Source: Bryopsis sp. KO-2023
Lineage: Eukaryota > Chlorophyta > Ulvophyceae > Bryopsidales > Bryopsidaceae
Length of the DNA stretch: 64,000 bases
Direction: 5' to 3'
Assembly: GCA_030272585.1 (NCBI GenBank)
Contig: BSYQ01000003.1
Coordinates: forward strand, 5,766,001 to 5,830,000
The translations under genes and the position numbers were made by a program. The notes beneath the pieces are model-generated. The model searched no databases and was not told the origin of the DNA. It was given only the letters and a program-made list of their open reading frames with translations. How positions within the stretch are numbered: position 1 is the stretch's first letter; every line of letters starts with the position of its first letter. This document shows, piece by piece, positions 43,679 through 56,310 of this stretch.

Positions 43679-44835
43679 TTACAATTTCAATGCCACAAAA
43701 GAAATCCCGGTCAAAAACCCGATCGCTAAAAAATTCTCCACCCAGTGGAATTGCTTGCTCCCCAGCAAATAGAGACGATGCTCCTCCGGCCCCACAAACC
43801 CCCTCATTCGCATGGCCAATGCCACATTTTCGCATGTCCTGAAAAGCTTGACAAACAACTGCGAAACTGTGGAAGTCAAGACTCTGAACGTCCCCAGTCC
43901 TCCCAAGGCAGCCCAATCCAAACCCCTCACCGCAATCCCCAATGCCAAATTCCTGACCTCCGAGAACACCACCGACAGAAACCTGAGGGACATCAACAAC
44001 GTGAACCCGATCTCTTTCACCGGGAGCCCCAAGAAACGAAGGGGGGTTAAAAACCATTGAACCGACATGGCCAGCTCCTCTGGTGGGGTGGTCACCAGGC
44101 ACAAGCTGGCAGATTGAAGAGCAACGAAAACCAAACAGGCGGCTGACACAGCGATCCTGACCGATTTCCTGGTGACGTTCAGAAACCAAAACTTGAAGTA
44201 GGAATACTTGTAAGCTTGGGGTGTGGTCAGAGGGGGGAGGCCTTGGACATCGGCCGGGGGAACGTGGGAAAGAGTGACGGGGGCGGCTCCATCAGCAAAG
44301 AAACAGGTCAGAACGAAATAGATGAGTGTCATTCCCAGCAGGGGCCCCAGTTGAGCTAGCGAGGTTCGTCGAGGTAGGTTTACCAGGGTCAACAACAGGA
44401 CCACCCCTGCAATGAAAGCTTGCTTGGAAGCTCCACCGCCAGGCAACAGAAAAAGAACCAGGATGATCCCCGCCTGACTTCAAAACCAAAAACGACCGAC
44501 CAATCAAACTCAATGATGGCGAATTCCACCGTCATGTGGTTTACATATCCACAGAACAATGAAGTTGTGCATGTTTGGAAATTTCCACTGACGAAGTTTC
44601 AAAAGAAAACAAATGTTAGATCTCTGGAACAAAAAAGCGGCACATGGAATTGACCTACAGGGATTCGAACTTGGGTCGGCGGAACACCCAAACAAAGGTG
44701 GTGGTTTCTGCGTTCAATATCCAATCATATTTTTGTCAAACTTTTAGCAGGTGAATTGAGTGGAATAGACGAATGACCTGTTTGATCCTGGCATCGACCT
44801 TGTGCAGGAAAGTCTCAGGGGCAGGGATGTACGAG
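43679..44835 (-). CDS. ABCI12: ABCI12-type CbiQ/EcfT transmembrane subunit, plastid (5' exon missing)
   Basis: The membrane-coupling subunit of an energy-coupling-factor type transporter in chloroplasts. Two exons are clear: 44835-44778, which carries SYIPAPETFLHKVDARIKQ like the family's YVPADTWLHRLDPRTKQ, and 44473-43679 (265 codons with stop). The main exon has four or more hydrophobic segments and the two short coupling motifs expected of EcfT proteins (AVRGLD and AMRMRGF). SAACLVFVALQSASLCLVTTPPEEL is strongly conserved with plant homologues; the substrate is not settled by sequence. The exon at 44835 opens in phase 2 after ATCAG, so a 5' exon with the transit peptide must lie upstream in 44836-46300; it was not found. 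Confidence 0.88.
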
Positions 44836-46358
44836 CTGATACAACACACCGATTCAAAAAATTCTCAGAAAGAGAGATTCCACCCGTTTCAAAAAAATGA
44901 GAGACTAACAACAATAAATGAATAATATAAATATATAAAATGGATACTTCAGGAGGAGGGAATGTCCAGATGCCAAGAGTGCAACCGATTGGGGGTTGCC
45001 CAGCTCACATGACTGCGCTCCAACCAAGCTGATTCTTATCATTGATTTTTAGAAGTCCCCTAGAATCCTATATGCTCTGGAAACTGAAAAAGAATATCGA
45101 AAGAAAGTATTTTTTGGAGGAAGGAATAAAACTGCCACAAGATAGCACCTGTAAGGTGTCGATGAGAGCTTCAGGAATCCAGCCAGGACCCTTTGCTGCA
45201 GTGGGACACCAGGTTGCCCTCTACTATTATTCCCTGCAGGAAAAATTCGTTAAAATGGGGGAAGAAGCCTGCGACAAATTTCTGCTGCTGCACTTTTCGG
45301 AATATTTGCATTGTGTAAAACATTTCGATACAACAAAGAAGGAGGAGTAAAAACCACTGGCCAAAAATGGAAAATTCTCACAAGGATCATTTCACATGTG
45401 GTTGATTTCACCATTGCAAACCAGATCTCAACTAAGACAGAAAATGGCCGTTGGGGCTGGCACTCCGTTTCTGCTGATTGTAAGACACCTGTCTGGGGGG
45501 TGGTCGCTCCTCCTCCAGCAACGGCGCAAATTCGTTGGGCTCTACATTCTTTCAATCTGGACGATAGCGGTGCTCTCTGCCTGCATCGGCTGTGCGGGAA
45601 CAGCAACGATTTCCCCCCGCTTCTGAGCCACAACATGTCAAGAGAGTGGAGAGTGGAGAGGCATTACGCCGTCGATCTTAATAAAGATCGGCAGAATGCC
45701 ACGGATGTTGGATCGAAGTTGTTTATGAGCAACAGAGAGCTACCACAGGCAGTGAATAAGTTGTGTCAGGTGCGAGTGTTTCGCGCGCGTGTGGTAATTG
45801 CTTGTTTTGCAGACCCTCCAAACCATTGTGCCCTTTTTCACTGACAATCCATTGGGTTTCGTGCTGTTCTGTTTGCTGTAACTGGAGATTTGTCAAGATA
45901 GAGGCTTGATGTGTGTGTGTGTGTTTACCAGAAGTGCAGTGCAGTGTAAATATCGTATATTCCTGTCACTGGCCCCCAGGGTCTCATTGCAATAATGCAG
46001 GCCAGGAAGCAACTCAACTTACATGAGCTTTGTACATCCACACTGCACATGTCATATCAAAATGCAACCCAACAGATTTGAGTGTGACACATCTCCCCCC
46101 CTCCTCCTCTCTCCGAAAAACCAAAGATCCTGACTCAGAAAATTTTGACAAAAATTGGCAGAGACGAGGTACATACCCTGAATGTAGAAACTTCCCCTAG
46201 GCGAATGAATGTCCCAACTGCCAACCATGGTCATCCCTCCCTTTGTAGATAAATACACAAAGTCACCGTTCCGTCAAACCATTTATTCCCCATGCCCATC
46301 CTTCAGGGAGGTACCACACCTTCCACCTCAGTCATGTCAAATGAATAGAAAACCATTG
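44836..46358. other. Unresolved stretch; missing ABCI12 5' exon expected here
   Basis: No recognisable gene. A 60-codon ORF at 45444-45626 (+) has one hydrophobic segment but no homologue I know. An antisense ORF covers the same bases at 45250-45636. An AATAAA on the minus strand at 46282-46287 is a plausible polyadenylation signal for the acyl-CoA synthetase gene, 72 bases past its stop. Confidence 0.45.
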
Positions 46359-48814
46359 CTACCCTAATTGTGCATACAATTCTTCGATCTTTCTGGCATA
46401 TCTCTCAGCCAGCTGCCTTCGACGAGGTTTGAAAGTCGGAGTCAAGAGGTCATTCTCCTGCGAGAACGGAACAGTCTCCAAATGCACCGAATGCACATAC
46501 TCGATCTTCACCATTTTCTCCGATCTTGCAGTTTTCTGTAACTCACTCACGACATATTCTCTTGCCTGCGTATCTTTGACCAATTGGGCCATTTCGGTGG
46601 GAAGCCCCTTTTGCTTGGCCCAAGACATCAACTCGCTGGAGTTTGGGACCACCACTGCAACCAGCTCAGCTTTTGTGCTGTCCCCACATACCCAGATTTG
46701 GTCGACGACATGGCATTTCTTCAATTTGTTTTCCACGATCTCCACTGCGATGTATTCTCCATGCGACATTTTGAACATGTTCTTCTTGCGATCAATGAGT
46801 GTGATCACTCCATTCTGTTGGACCAGCAAAATGGCAATCCAAGACAGCATCTCAGCATCAAAAACAACAGGCCAGCGGTGCCACCTCCCCACCAATCGAC
46901 CATGGATCTCCTAACGAATATTTACAGGAGGAAAAACAACAACACTTTTTGCACCATATCCTCAGCAAAATCTGACCTTGATGGTGCCGATGTCTCCTGT
47001 ATGAAACCAGCCATCCTCCGTCACGACAGATTCGGTCAGCTCTTCATCTCTGTAGTATCCCGTGAAGTTGTGCACACTTTTGACGAGGAGTTCACCGCAA
47101 GGCGGATCGGCCAGAGCATCATAATTCATCTCAGGAACCGATTCTAGGCGAACGCTGGCAGCAGGTAGTGGAGGCCCGATGCTTCCTTCTTGGGACCGAA
47201 CATCAGGGATTGCCAAAGAAATTGCTGCACAGGTCTCGGTGAGACCGTAGCCTTGACCCACTGGACAACACATGGTCACCCTGGGGGGGGGGGGGGAAGA
47301 AACATGAACAATGGTTCAGTGAAACACCATGGAATTGAACGATCTTCCAGGTCCGACGCAACCTCATGTATTGCTCTTCGAGCATCCTGAGCATGACATC
47401 GGCACGATGCCCCACAGCAAATTCACTATAGTGTGTGGAAGATTAGATTTTTCCCTATCAATACAAATTAGTTTCAGTTTGAAAAAAAAATGTTGCCAAA
47501 AACGTCTCCCTGGTTTCGAAATAAAGTACTCAATATTTTGCACATTGTTGGAAAACCCATCAAAGCTGGGGAAATGTGCATGTACCTCAAGAGTTCTTCA
47601 TTGGCACGCGACAATGGTGCGCCCCCTGATATGACCACTCTCTGCTTTCCCCCAAGAGCAGCATGAATTCGACGTGAAAACAACAGATTGAACAAAGGCG
47701 ATGCCTTGGCTGCAGGAATCCCCCCCTTCATGAATGCCAATTTCCTTCGATACCCCCAAGCCCGAACCATTTTCTTCATCCTCCCCTGAGACTTGAATCC
47801 AGCCCTCACGCTATCGCACAATTTGTCGAAAATTCTGGGCACCCCGATGAACATTGTGGGTTTGAGTGCTTGGGCATCGTTCAGGACGTTTTTAGGATTT
47901 CCCCCATAGTATCCGATTTTAGCTCCGATGTGCACCATCCAAACTTCAAAGGTGATGTCAAAGATGTGGGCAAGCGGCAGGTAAGACAGGAATGAATCCC
48001 CGTGCCCGAAAGAAATGCCCTGGTTTGTGAAGAAAGCGTCCAACGACGCCACGTTGTGTACGAAAGCGCTGTGGCTGAGCATCACTCCTTTAGGTCTCCC
48101 CGTCGTCCCGCTGGTGTACATTATCGTGCAGATGGAGTCAGGCTTGGGGGGTTGGGCTTCGAACCGGTGATGCTCGCCCATCTCCATCAAGTCGTCCAAG
48201 ACGTAAGTTCGAACCCCAGCAGCCACGAGTCTTTTAATCTTGGTGTCATACTGTGGCAAACTGCCTCCCCAATACACCACCACCTTCACCACGCCCTTTC
48301 TTTTTTCCACAGCGGATGCCAGCCTCTCCAACTTGTCAATCGAGCAGAACACGACGGGCAACGCTGCGTGAAAAATGACATACTCCACCGCATCCACTCC
48401 AAGACTGTCGTACAGGGGCACGCTGCGCGCGTTTGCTCTCGAACACGCGAAGAAGGTAATCAACCACGCTGGACAGTTGGCCCCGTAAATCCCGACGTTT
48501 CGTTCGACGTCGGGGGTTTTCGCGAATTCCACGAGAAGAGCTCCAGACACGCTGGAGACGTACAGGTGAATCGCCTGGTAACTGAAGAACGTGTAATCTC
48601 CCAGACGTCCATTCGCTTCTCTGTTTCTAACCCCTAGACAAGGGCTGGACCTGTTTCGCACGAAACTTCTTTTCCAGAGCTCATGAACAGTCGCGAAACC
48701 GAGCGTCTCTGGGTCGGCGTCAGGGAAGGCTTTCGCTCTCAAAGCGGCACTCCAGGCGGGGGACGAATCTGTCGCTGGTCTGTGAGATTCAACCTCCACC
48801 CCCCAATTTTCCAT
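46359..48814 (-). CDS. LACS: Long-chain acyl-CoA synthetase
   Basis: Activates free fatty acids to acyl-CoA via an acyl-AMP intermediate, for lipid synthesis or breakdown. Three exons: 48814-47586, 47280-46977, 46814-46359, giving 662 residues, the usual size. The ATP/AMP signature YTSGTTGRPKGV is at about residues 233-244. QGYGLTETCA follows near the start of exon 2, then GWFHTGDIGTIK across the second junction and IDRKKNMFKMSHGEYIAVE. The ATG chosen is the first in the open frame. A 6-codon upstream ORF (ATGACAGTCGAGTTCGTTTGA) precedes it in the leader. The intron 1 acceptor has an uninterrupted run of 14 C before AG. There is no C-terminal peroxisome signal (ends AQLG). Confidence 0.95.
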
Positions 48815-49082
48815 GTTTCGGGTTTCCACCTTTTTGACACACGCAGCCCTCGCTTTTCCGACCGAGTTCAAACGAACTCGACTGTCATGTGAACCCTTGA
48901 CAGAAATCTTTCGTTATTTTTGTCAGATGGCGATACCTTCGGGTCCCAAGGATCTTGTTCGGTGAATAATAATCATCGACCCAAAAAAGCAAAAACAAGC
49001 AGCAAAAATCGGACAAAGTCGGAAATGAGGCCTGTTCTCAAAAGCTGCTGCTGTTGACTTTCGTTGATAGAACGGTTTCGCA
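48815..49082. promoter_or_regulatory. Shared promoter region of LACS and UBA-like gene
   Basis: 268 bases separate two divergent ATGs. No other gene lies between them, so a bidirectional promoter is likely. No specific element was recognised. Confidence 0.55.
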
Positions 49083-49499
49083 ATGGACGCCGTAACCAAC
49101 GACGACGCCGGCCCAAGCGGGTCGACGTCCACCGAGACGCCCGCAAGCGACGTCTATCGATTTATGTCATTGACCGGAACCGACCGGGACCGAGCTCTCT
49201 TTTGCCTCGACGCTGCAGGAAACGACTACTCCCGCGCTGTCGAATTATATCAACGGGAAATATCCAACGGTTTCTGCGACGCACCCCCCAAAGAATTCAT
49301 CCAAAAGCAAGGACAGCAACTGGTGAAATGGAACTGGGAGAAACAGAGGCTGGAACTCAACTTGCCAGACGCTGAGGTGGAAAAAATGGCGGAGAAAGTG
49401 GCGGAAGGTGTTTTGTATTGGGTGTTGAACATCGCAGGGGCGATTCTTTGGGGGGTCACTACCTACGCCTTTTCGGGTCGACCAGGCAGGAGAGGTTAA
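49083..49499 (+). CDS. Small UBA-like protein with C-terminal membrane segment
   Basis: Intronless, 138 residues. Residues of about 24-62 (VYRFMSLTGTDRDRALFCLDAAGNDYSRAVELY) have the three-helix UBA-like pattern seen at the N-termini of FAF/UBX proteins, which bind ubiquitin. Residues of about 107-130 (GVLYWVLNIAGAILWGVTTYAF) are hydrophobic and end four residues before a basic tail (GRPGRRG), so it may be tail-anchored in the ER or another membrane. A role as a membrane-bound ubiquitin receptor is inference. Confidence 0.65.
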   Translation: MDAVTNDDAGPSGSTSTETPASDVYRFMSLTGTDRDRALFCLDAAGNDYSRAVELYQREISNGFCDAPPKEFIQKQGQQLVKWNWEKQRLELNLPDAEVEKMAEKVAEGVLYWVLNIAGAILWGVTTYAFSGRPGRRG

Positions 49500-50690
49500 A
49501 TCCTGGGAAATTAAAATATCTGACTGCACCGTGGTGTTCATGGATGGTGCTCTTGACAGGGAAAATGTGGGAGGGGGGAGGGAGAGAGTGCTTTGGGGAC
49601 TCCTTGGCCTTTTCTGGCATTGTTTTTGTGATGGGAGGTCAAGAGGCGAGATTCATTGAGTCAGCGCATGGAAGTGTAATGTAGGTTTGTACAAGATATC
49701 AAGCAAGATATCAAGGACACAGCGAATAACTGGTTTGATGGGGGGGTGGGCTGCCAGTATTGGGAATCTGGAGACCAAAAAGATTGTTGGGGGGTTATCG
49801 AAGTAAAATGTCGCATGGACATTTTTTCACAATTCAAGATACAGAAAGGTGAAAATTTGATAAAGTGAACAATGAAGGTTCTCCATGTTGGAAGAGAGGA
49901 GAGCATGTTGGGCTGCTTGGATGGGGCAATGGTTACTCACACCAAGATTTTCCATGATGGTGGAAATTTTGTGGGGAGTGATACGCCTTGAAAAGATGTG
50001 GTGGGGAACTGCATCCCTGAGCTGATCACGGGAATCGATGCAGCGTACACACCCCTTGCCAAATCAACAATAGTCCAAGCTGGACAAAAGGACAACCCAT
50101 ACTTGGTTTTAGGAAATGGCATCTGAATACAGTGGGTGGGGAGAGTCTCAATTTGGCAATGTTCGAGATTCCGTGTGGTCCCAACTACCTATCAAAAGGA
50201 AGGATCATTATCAGTGCATGCTTCATGTTACACACACAACACAAATCCTCCTTTATCCCCACACCAACTTGTATGCACTGATATTTCCTGATGCCAAAAA
50301 TTTCTCAACCAGGGAGGGAACGATGCACTCCTACTTTGCTGTACCCAGACTTTCGTTCCTTTCTCTCTTTCTTGACAAGCGAAAAATACATGCTCAAAAC
50401 AGCCACAGTGCAATCGCTCCCACTTTCCATGATTACCCCTTCCCTTCCCTCCCCCCACAAAGAAAAAGGGAAAACAGAGAGACCTCAGGTGCAAATTCAG
50501 CGAACAGTGTCCCCCCGAAAGTCTGGAGATGACTTCACACCCGCCCCGTACCCCCCTGCTTTGCTACAGAAAGAATAATGGTATTTGGTAAAGCATCCGT
50601 TCATTTCGTCGATGAGAACGGTCCTTAGGAGCGTCCCTCCTATCTATCGTACACCTTGCAAATGCTGCAATTATAAGAATGGGCAGCCTG
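49500..50690. other. Intergenic between convergent genes
   Basis: Nearly 1.2 kb with only short, domain-free ORFs. The 3' ends of the UBA-like (+) and TraB (-) genes must lie here. Nothing else recognised. Confidence 0.6.
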
Positions 50691-53597
50691 CTATCGTCTG
50701 CCTCTCGACCTCAGAATCACGACTGCAGCAACCGCCAGTCCCCCGGTGATGAGGACAGCATACCGTAATTTGTGGGAAGGGGGCTTTTTGGGGGGCATCG
50801 ATGAGAGCTGGTCGAGAAAAAGCAATACATGGAGGTCAACACACACATCCACAAATGTCTGAATACAGATGCAAATTCAAACGCACAGTACAATTGGGAA
50901 AGTGCAGCTCCTCAGATAGAATCCATGGTGCAGGATTTGACTAGCCAACAGAATGAGAAAGATTTCGCATCCACAAAAAAATGACTTCTTTCCGTTTCTC
51001 TTCCTCCCTGGAACAATGGGGTTCATGTGAAAATGTATATCCATATCAAGGCGCTGTGAATATATATCCTAGAGCTGCTGTACCTCTTTGATGTCGATAT
51101 CACTCTCCCAGTTTGCTGTAATGCCTGGCAAGTGGCCTGCTCCAACAACTGCAACCACTTTCGATGAAGAGCTCGCTATTTGTCTCATGGTATGGACCTT
51201 TTCCACAATGAAAAAAAAGTACACAATAAATACACCGACTGGACGTATTATATAATACAGATATATAACTGTCATTGATCAATAAATCAATCACAGATCA
51301 AACTAGATCAAATTATTGCATGGCCAGCACTTCTTTTGGCCATTATCCACTTCCTCGGAGCAAACGAGCCAAATCTTTTCCTTCAAATAAATTAATATCA
51401 CAACAAAATATATATGCAGGTGACCTCTCGTAAAACACCAACAGGATCACGTCGGCGAATTTTTTTCTCAAATGAGTTATTGACGTTGCATTCCTCCGAT
51501 AAACGAGCGACTTCCACCACAGGTTGGCACAGGTTGACGAATACTAGTTAGGGATGCGATTTTTTCTTGATAACAGATGGATTCTATTTGGTGAACTTAC
51601 CATGTACAGGTCCCTTTCATCAATCAAGTGCTTTGCCATTGAAGGGAATGTTCGACTCAGCTCTTTGATCGCTTCTGTCATTGCATCCGATTCCTTTTCG
51701 GATTAAGGAAAAAACATTTCAGAAAACAAAAAATCTGACCGCCGTCTATTTTTTTTCAAGTAAAAAAGAAAGAAAAGATAGGAGAAGATGAACAAGGAGA
51801 AAAAAGAAAACAAACCACCTACTGTTCCATTTTGCCCTCTCTTCGAACAAAAAAAAGTCAATCTTGCAAAATTTGACTCGAAGAAAGGTGCACAGAAAAA
51901 AAATAAAAAAAATTCGCGTTTTGTTTTTTTAAATATTTTTTTAAATATTTTTTCAATTTTTTTTTTCTTTTGTTTTCTTGAACTGAACACACTTACTGCC
52001 CATTCATCAAAAAGTTTGTTCATTTCCTCAGTGCTTGGATTGATTCCCGTGGTAAAGAGGTGCCAGTACAGCTTTACTTTTTGCCACGAGGTCAGACCTG
52101 ACCACATTCGAGCAATTGTGATTGGCACCTATCTCCCAAATGGAAAACCATTTCATTAATCTGGCACGATTAGAAAGACATGGATAAGTTCCAAAAATAG
52201 GAGGAATACCGCATTTTCTTTTTTTTTCTTCTCTTTTCTTTTTACATTTTTTCTCCATACTGTAACTGCTTGTGCACCAACAAAAATCTATTGCCAAAAG
52301 TTGTTTTTTTAAGTTTCAATTGATGAAAATCTAGTGAGTAAAGAACTTTGGATGAACAACTCGACAAGGATTAACACAGAATCTTAAAATAAAATGGGTA
52401 CATGCTTCTGTGTTGGCTACCTATTTAGACTTGCTCAATATGGCTTTGGAAGAAATACAATTGACTGGTCGAATCTGATGCAGGAAAAAAAAAACAAAAA
52501 CATGATGCAGTGTTTCATTAACGGAAGAAAAAAAACGCACCGGTCGATCCCCCAAGACGACACGTGCATCTATGGCTTGGGCTTCCTTGAATGCAACTCT
52601 GAACTCTTCCCCAGGCATGACCTGAGCAAACAAATCCATCTTTTTGATAAAAAAGAACTGTAGATGAACGGATATCTGTAGTCTCAAAACTCAGAATTTC
52701 ACGATGCCCTGCAGCAGTGCACTTCAATTTTTTCAGTATCTTTTTTTTTGGGGGGGGGGGGTTGGGATTGAAAGAATGGATCTCTATCATGGTCTATTTG
52801 GGACTGTTCAATCATCGATGAAGATTACCTCCAGCTTGGATCCAAAATTCGACAACATCCATGAGTACAAAACCTCAAACAGTGTTGTCTTGCCTTGCTT
52901 CAAATTTGTCAACACCTCCGACATCGGTGGAATCTGCTGACAAGCATAAAATCAGTTAAACAGCAATACGTCCTGAACCTTGATGTCATTTCATTTTACC
53001 ATCATTTGCGAGCCCTTAGCTATCTTTTTTCAGCTTAAATTGCAGTAGGATACACATGCTCAGCTTCTGTGATTTGATGTCATTATTGAAGGCCTAATGA
53101 ATTGAAATCCTGGGTTTTGAGCAGAGTGAAGGTTTTTTCATTCGAAACTAAACCTATACTCGCCACGGGGAGGGGTTGACTCACCCTCAAATCCTTCATG
53201 TCTCGGAGCAGCGCGGTTCGATGCTCGCATAGTTCCAGAAACACAGCCTGCGCCCCAAATTCCACCCCCAAATTCATAAAGATCATTACGAGTCTGATAA
53301 CGAAACACAGGCAACAGCTCGTCCAGGGCGCAGGGGAGCGAGACGAAACCGAAGCAAACGCGACCTTACGTCTGGCTTCACGTCCCGCACGACGTCCTGC
53401 ACGAGGTTGCAGGAGCTCTTGGAGATGTGCGCGGTGCCCACGACGTAGAACGTGGTTGCATCGCTGGCGTCTCTGTTCCTTGGCGACTTGTAGTGGAGCA
53501 CCGCCACCTTGTTGAGCGCGGCATTGTTCTCCTCCCCGTTCTTTGGGGGGGCGTCGTGCCCCGAGACGTCCGACGCGTCCTTGTCGACCTCCGGCAT
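50691..53597 (-). CDS. TraB-domain protein with C-terminal membrane anchor
   Basis: Eight exons join in phase: 53597-53370, 53247-53185, 52933-52829, 52621-52541, 52128-51997, 51693-51601, 51197-51084, 50807-50691, giving 310 residues. The TraB/PrgY fold is marked by GTAHIS (about 54-59), VFLELCEHR, EFRVAF, VLGDRPV, MIDERD-like LIDERDLYM and VVAVVGAGHLPGI. The last exon gives a short hydrophobic helix (YAVLITGGLAVAAVVIL) with a basic end (RSRGRR), a tail anchor. Plant homologues with such tails sit in mitochondrial or ER membranes; the reaction is unproven. The last splice was placed because read-through would stop after VQQL and lose the anchor. Confidence 0.9.
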
Positions 53598-53863
53598 CTG
53601 GTCTCTGAAACGAATACAACGACGAGCGCGAAATACACGATAGGCTTGAGGTCGTTGGTCTGTTGACGAGCTCCTTCCTCGCAACGAGTGTGGAACTTCG
53701 TTTCTGGTCGAAGCGAACAGGGATTGGGCTTCTCATACGAGTTGGAGAGGTGTCAATTTTTTAGTAAGCATCATTGGCCAATCGGGGGCGTCTTGTCGTG
53801 TTTTTGAGAAGTCATTCTGTACTTTTTGTGGGAGGGGGTTGTCAAGAGTTTTTTGGCTTGCCA
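53598..53863. promoter_or_regulatory. Shared promoter region of TraB and SPF45 genes
   Basis: 266 bases between divergent ATGs, the second such head-to-head pair in the window. Confidence 0.5.
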
Positions 53864-56310
53864 ATGAGCTTGTATGGAAACCTTCCGGAGGCAAAACATG
53901 CGGAATCAGGGGCGGATCCAAACCCCTGGGTGGCTGCTGGAAAGCTTCAGCCTGCATTCAGGTCGAGATTCGCTCCCCCAGCATCCGTTTTGAGGAAACA
54001 GCGGCCTCAGAGCCAAGGCCTCATCGCTGCTCGTATCGGACATGTGTCGACTTCGCAAACGGGAGGGGACGAGGAGAGCGGAGTCAATGTTGGGTTCAGT
54101 TTGTTCGGGGACGTCGAGGATGTGTACGACCCGGCGAGGCCGAACGAATACGAGGAAGTGATTACCGAGCGCGAGAAAAAGAAAAGGGAAGCTCAGCTGG
54201 AGGCGGAACGTCAGGAGGCGTTGAGAAGAGAGGAGGAGCGAAAGGTGAACCCAGGAGGGAGAAAAACTGGTCTGGCAATGACGACTCTATGTGATGTTGT
54301 GACGTCTATACTTTCCTTGAGTCGATGTCGCACTACATGGACCACATCCTCGGAGCACCGGAAACTGTCAATCAAACTCTGGGAGAATGTTGCTTTTTTT
54401 CCAAATTTTTCCCTTTGGGGCGGATTTCAGTTTGCCTGTAGGACGTTCAGAAATGCATTACTTGAGTTTCTGATTTTTTTAGGAGAGGGAGGAAAAACGA
54501 GCTCTGGAGCGTAGAAGAGATCGAGATAGGCTTTGGGACAGAGAAAGAGATTTGGAAAAGGATTCAGACCGCGACAGGGATAGGGATAGGGATAGGGACA
54601 GAGACAGAGACAGGGACAGGGAGAGAGACATCGACCGCGACCGCGACAGGTTAAAAAAACCACATGAAACAGAAGAAATGGAGGCAAAAAATACTCCTAT
54701 TGTGTACAAATGGTGGAATGGAACCCCGTTGCCACATCGTTTCCGATCCAAATCGAATGCCCTTCATGCTGTTTTCAACTTACCATTTCGTCTCGATTCT
54801 GTTGGTTGTGTTTGAATTTTTTTAAAAATAAATTTGCTTCATTTTGGTGATGTCAGATATTCTGGTCGGAATCGATCCAGAAGCCCTGCCCACGAAGACA
54901 CCAGCTACAGAAGAAGGTCCAGACCTCCTTCACCGGACTCCCCCAGAAAAGCAGCAGGCAGCGGAGCATCTGGGAAAGACAAGGGAATGTCTTTGGCACA
55001 GAGAATGTTGGAGAGATATGGCTGGAGAGAGGGGGAAGGCTTGGGCAAAGAGCGACAAGGAATGGCCACTCCGTTGATCGCGCAGAAAACCGATAAGAGG
55101 AGTGCTGTTATCGTGAACGCTGAGAAAAGAAAACCTGCTGATGGTCAGAAACCCGCTGAGAAGAAACCCAGAGTGGTAAGTTGGTGGGGGTGCAAGACGC
55201 TATCGGTGATTGGTTGCCACATCCAGAAAATAATCGCCTTCTGCAACAATTGTTTTCTTATCTGGAGCAGTAACACTGGTTTTAATCTCTTGGGACCAGT
55301 GTTCGTTTGAGTTCTGTATTCATAGGACACGGGTTTTTCTTTCTATCAGAACCAATGAGTTTCGATTTTTGTTATGAAAGATTTAGTTTTTGTTTTTGTA
55401 ATGGCAGGGGGCTGCTTTGGATGGTCTGCCCACCAAGGTGGTTCTTCTCAGAAACATGGTGAGCAACTTCCAAGAATCAGAAAAAACAATCGAGAAAGGT
55501 TGCACACAAACTATCACATAAAAAATATCACACTTTTTTTCAAGGAGGAAGTTCAGTCTGCCCGAAAAAAAACCAAGTCACATCAGATCCACTGCAATTT
55601 TGCAAAATCCGAAATTCTCGATATTGGTGATCTCATGGTGACAGCTGCACTGCACTGCTCACTATGATTTTTCAACTAATAATAATAATAATAATAATAA
55701 TAAATTAACGATTCGTAAATTCACAGGTGCCCCCTGGGGATGTGGACGACGAATTGGAGGAGGAAGTGGCCAGGGAATTGCAAAGATTCGGAAATGTGCA
55801 GCGGGTGTTGATCTTTGAAGTCACAGAGCCGGATTTTCCAGAAACAGAGTCGGTGCGAATTTTCGTCAAATTCGAAAGAACCGAAGAAGCCACAAAGGTA
55901 AAAAAAAACATGCGATAGTGATTTTTTCGCACCCATTTCCTCTCCCACCCACCACTCTTTCCTTCTGTTGGAATGCTGATCTTACACTGTGTTGACTGAA
56001 TATTGAAATATGAGCATCTGAGGTGGGGAAAATCGAGAAGGGAGGAAAAACAACAAGAAGCTCAGAAAAAACACCCCATGTATTTCTACCAGGCATCAAC
56101 CCTTGGCTATGTTCATCTTTGGTCATTTTTTGGTCACTCTTTTAATGGATCGAAAGAGTGACATTTTTTTTCTTTCCCCAATACCTTCAGGCTGCAGTTG
56201 CTTTGCAAGGAAGGTTTTTTGCGGGGCGTGTCGTGAAAGCAGGGTTTTATGATGAAGCTAAATTCGAGGCTTGCGATTTAGCACCGGAGCCTGGCGAATT
56301 CACTGCGTAG
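53864..56310 (+). CDS. DRT111: Splicing factor SPF45 / DRT111 with Arg-Asp repeat
   Basis: A nuclear splicing factor that helps choose 3' splice sites. Six exons: 53864-54244, 54483-54649, 54857-55175, 55408-55458, 55727-55897, 56191-56310, giving 402 residues. The start MSLYGNLPEAK and YDPARPNEYEEV match the family N-terminus. Exon 2 encodes a charged helix, then about ten Arg-Asp dipeptides from a GGGATA/GGGACA-type hexamer array (54570-54630). Exon 3 has an Arg/Ser segment and the G-patch (MLERYGWREGEGLGKERQG). Exons 4-6 form the U2AF-homology (UHM) domain: TKVVLLRNM, VRIFVKFE and the loop motif GRFFAGRVVKA, where the Arg-x-Phe that grips Trp-containing ligands is conserved. Confidence 0.93.

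Noticed and set aside
44640..44700. tRNA-like B box (GTTCGAATCC on the minus strand)
   Set aside because: No A box at the right distance and no acceptor, D or anticodon stems could be formed, so a tRNA gene is not supported.
45444..45626. 60-codon ORF with one hydrophobic stretch
   Set aside because: No homologue, no splice context, and an antisense ORF covers the same bases.
47203..47415. Possible extra LACS exon (MLRMLEEQYMRLRRTW...)
   Set aside because: The flanking exons join in phase without it, and family proteins have no insert there.
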